Below are positions 6,280 to 7,998 of a stretch of 7,998 nt of DNA, piece by piece. The stretch is from the NCBI GenBank assembly GCA_021785155.1, contig JAJYGE010000310.1, positions 1 to 7,998 of the forward strand, given 5' to 3'. The DNA is from Planctomycetota bacterium (GTDB lineage Bacteria > Planctomycetota > Phycisphaerae > WQYP01). Each line of letters opens with the position of its first letter. The first letter of the stretch is position 1. A program made the translations under genes and the position numbers. The notes under the pieces are model-generated. The model ran no database searches, had not been told where the DNA came from, and saw only the letters and a list, made by a program, of their open reading frames with translations.

Positions 6280-7998
6280 TCAGTTCACCTTCCACTGCAT
6301 AATTCCACCGGAAAAGTGCGGCCTAAGCTGCACAACCATTCGCAACGCTCCGGTTGCCACCGGCGTAAATCGCACAATGTTGTACCCGTTGATCGCATCC
6401 CCATAGCCGCTGGGGTTGCTTACCGGCACCCAGTGTCCATGGCGCCGATAAAACAATTTCCAGCTTTCCGGAGTGCGGCAATTGCCATGGACGCTTTGAT
6501 CATCAAACCAGTACACCCGGCATTGCGATACGCTTTGCACCCTGGCGAACGTCAATTGCGCCCATTCCCGCGTACCTTCATGAGGCCACCACGTAAAACG
6601 CGGAACATTTTCAACGTCGGCGGAAGACGTTGGCGTTATGCCGTCGATCATCGCCGGCACCGAATCTCCCGGATTGCACCAGGAAGCTGATGCCACCGCC
6701 TTGCGGTGCGCTCTCCAATGATGGGCATCAGGTCCCGAACCGATAACCGGGAACATGGAAACGCGCAACCGGGCTGCCCCCATGGGGATGAGTGTAACGG
6801 TCTGTATGGGTTGATGGGAGATTACAGGGCTTTCATGAATTCTTCCGATCATGCCAAACTTGTTGATCTTCCAAGCCGGTATTTGCCTGGCTTCAATACG
6901 CAGGGCAATGGGCACGGTTTTCTGCGTCCAGGGCTGTAGCGGAACCGGACCAGGCTTACGAATGACCGTAAACTGGCTTGCCGGATTTTGGGAATTCAGC
7001 AGCAAACCATAATTCCACGGCGAAGCCGGATATACCGCCCAGTGCGGCCAAAGCGACACACCGGGATACATTTTCCACTTTTCCTTAATCTTCAAGGAAA
7101 ATGCCAGCGGGCCATAACTGATGGACACCGCATTACGTGCCTGCGGATTGCTGGTCCAGTGGTGCACGGTAACGTGCATGGGCAAGGTCAGTTTAACGGC
7201 GTCACCATTATGCCAGGTCCGATTGATCCGGATATAGGAGCAGGGAACCGCTTTAACCTGTACGGGCTTGCCGTTAATTTGTACCGACGCCCCCTGGCAC
7301 CAATCCGGCACGCGCACATAAAAAGGAAATTTCGCGGCCCGTGACGTCTTGATGGTAAAGTTGGCACTCTGGCCAAAGGGATAGCGTGTGGTTTCCTGCA
7401 GATGAACCGTTTGTCCGCTGCCAACTTTGGCCGTTACGTTTGAATCACTGTAGAAATTAGCCAGCAGACCATTATCGCTCGTGGCCAGCCAAACACTTTC
7501 ATTGTAATACGGCCAGCCCTGGCTGAAGTTATGTTCACAGCAACGGTAAACCGGTCCGGGGCTGTAGGAAAACATGGTGCCGCTGTCATCAATATCCGGG
7601 TGCTTATTGCCCGGATCAAGCTGAATCTGATTGGGAGCGGTTATATAATGCAAGGCTTTCATATTGGCTGTGGCGGCTGCGGGAAGCATATTCATGGCCA
7701 ATCGATCACAGCGATCGGCCCAGAAGGGATTGCCGGAAATACGCGTGAGAATTTCATCACTGAGCATGTTTTCAACAATGGCGCAGGTTTCAATACCCTG
7801 CCTTGGGCCAAAGTAACCAAACCGGGCATTTTCATCAGCCCCATATGCGCCGCCGGCCACCTGGCCATACAGGCCGAACATGGTTTTCCAGTCATTACGC
7901 GTATCCTGCAGATCACGTTTATTGTGCGACAGTTCATAATATTCCGCCGGCTCGCGGAATCCTTCGCCAAAGTTCACACCATGATAAGAGGCGACTCC
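6280..7998 (-). CDS. DUF1680/GH127-type beta-L-arabinofuranosidase with C-terminal discoidin-like domain (N-terminus beyond right edge)
   Basis: The last 572 residues of a DUF1680-fold glycosidase, GH127 or the related GH146, predicted to release terminal beta-L-arabinofuranose with a zinc-bound cysteine nucleophile. The frame is open to position 7998; a GTG at 7977 lies inside the conserved HGVNFGEGFREPAEYY segment and is not a likely start. ETCAIVE (Glu codon 7789-7791, Cys codon 7783-7785) matches the Glu-x-Cys zinc ligands of Bifidobacterium HypBA1 (Glu338, Cys340). RCCEHN (Cys codons 7540-7542 and 7537-7539) matches Cys417/Cys418, the first being the expected nucleophile. The spacing between the pairs is 81 residues here and 77 in HypBA1. 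About 270 N-terminal residues are probably missing. After the beta-sandwich regions, the last 140 or so residues look like an F5/8-type (discoidin, CBM32-like) fold, making the C-terminal side about 180 residues longer than in HypBA1. It is followed after 82 bases by the DUF4965 gene. Substrate and exact CAZy family are inferred. Confidence 0.9.
   Translation of the reverse strand, partial: GVASYHGVNFGEGFREPAEYYELSHNKRDLQDTRNDWKTMFGLYGQVAGGAYGADENARFGYFGPRQGIETCAIVENMLSDEILTRISGNPFWADRCDRLAMNMLPAAATANMKALHYITAPNQIQLDPGNKHPDIDDSGTMFSYSPGPVYRCCEHNFSQGWPYYNESVWLATSDNGLLANFYSDSNVTAKVGSGQTVHLQETTRYPFGQSANFTIKTSRAAKFPFYVRVPDWCQGASVQINGKPVQVKAVPCSYIRINRTWHNGDAVKLTLPMHVTVHHWTSNPQARNAVSISYGPLAFSLKIKEKWKMYPGVSLWPHWAVYPASPWNYGLLLNSQNPASQFTVIRKPGPVPLQPWTQKTVPIALRIEARQIPAWKINKFGMIGRIHESPVISHQPIQTVTLIPMGAARLRVSMFPVIGSGPDAHHWRAHRKAVASASWCNPGDSVPAMIDGITPTSSADVENVPRFTWWPHEGTREWAQLTFARVQSVSQCRVYWFDDQSVHGNCRTPESWKLFYRRHGHWVPVSNPSGYGDAINGYNIVRFTPVATGALRMVVQLRPHFSGGIMQWKVN

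Noticed and set aside
6251..6281. GATGTT...AACATC inverted repeat at the GH127-type gene's end as a terminator
   Set aside because: Only six base pairs with a 19-base loop and no T-run; it overlaps the stop codon and is too weak to call.
6190..6690. Plus-strand open frame of 166 codons, divergent from the DUF4965 start
   Set aside because: Its first 90 bases lie in the spacer but the rest is antisense to the GH127-type gene; no ribosome site or known motif.
7975..7977. GTG at 7975-7977 as the start of the GH127-type gene
   Set aside because: The frame stays open to the window end and the preceding residues (ASYHG) join the conserved HGVNFGEGFREP segment, so the true start is outside the window.

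Overview
The window is a run of carbohydrate-active enzyme genes, all read leftward on the minus strand. In transcription order they are: the C-terminal part of a DUF1680/GH127-type beta-L-arabinofuranosidase (from beyond the right edge to 6280), a complete glutaminase-A-like DUF4965/DUF1793 protein (6197-3606), a complete GH27 alpha-galactosidase with an Ig-like module (3426-1840), and the N-terminal part of a GH2 beta-galactosidase-like enzyme (1602 to beyond the left edge). Together they cover about 93% of the bases. The spacers are 82, 179 and 237 bases. No tRNA, rRNA, CRISPR array, insertion sequence or clear intrinsic terminator was seen. The plus-strand open frames are antisense shadows of these genes.

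The layout looks like a saccharolytic gene cluster of a free-living or gut heterotroph that feeds on plant glycans. All three N termini that can be read carry export signals: two twin-arginine (GH27 and GH2) and one Sec-type (the DUF4965 protein). The moderately high GC, Tat-exported glycosidases, loose spacing between co-oriented genes, and a DUF4965 protein with a C-terminal galactose-binding-like domain fit Planctomycetota (for example Phycisphaerae-like), Verrucomicrobiota or Acidobacteriota. This is an inference from style only; no taxonomic marker is present. No SusC/SusD pair, transporter or regulator lies within the window.

Functionally, the set could remove terminal beta-L-arabinofuranose (GH127-type), alpha-galactose (GH27) and beta-linked galactose or a related sugar (GH2) from one complex plant glycan in the periplasm or outside the cell. 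The combination of beta-L-arabinofuranose with alpha-galactose recalls extensin-type hydroxyproline-rich glycoproteins, though arabinogalactan or pectic side chains are equally possible. The DUF4965 protein is the least understood member and the best candidate for an undescribed activity. Possible regulatory features are a promoter-like pair with an AT palindrome before the DUF4965 gene, an 8-base word (TAACGCGT) shared by the spacers before the GH27 and GH2 genes, and a doubtful 65-codon frame that overlaps the GH2 start.
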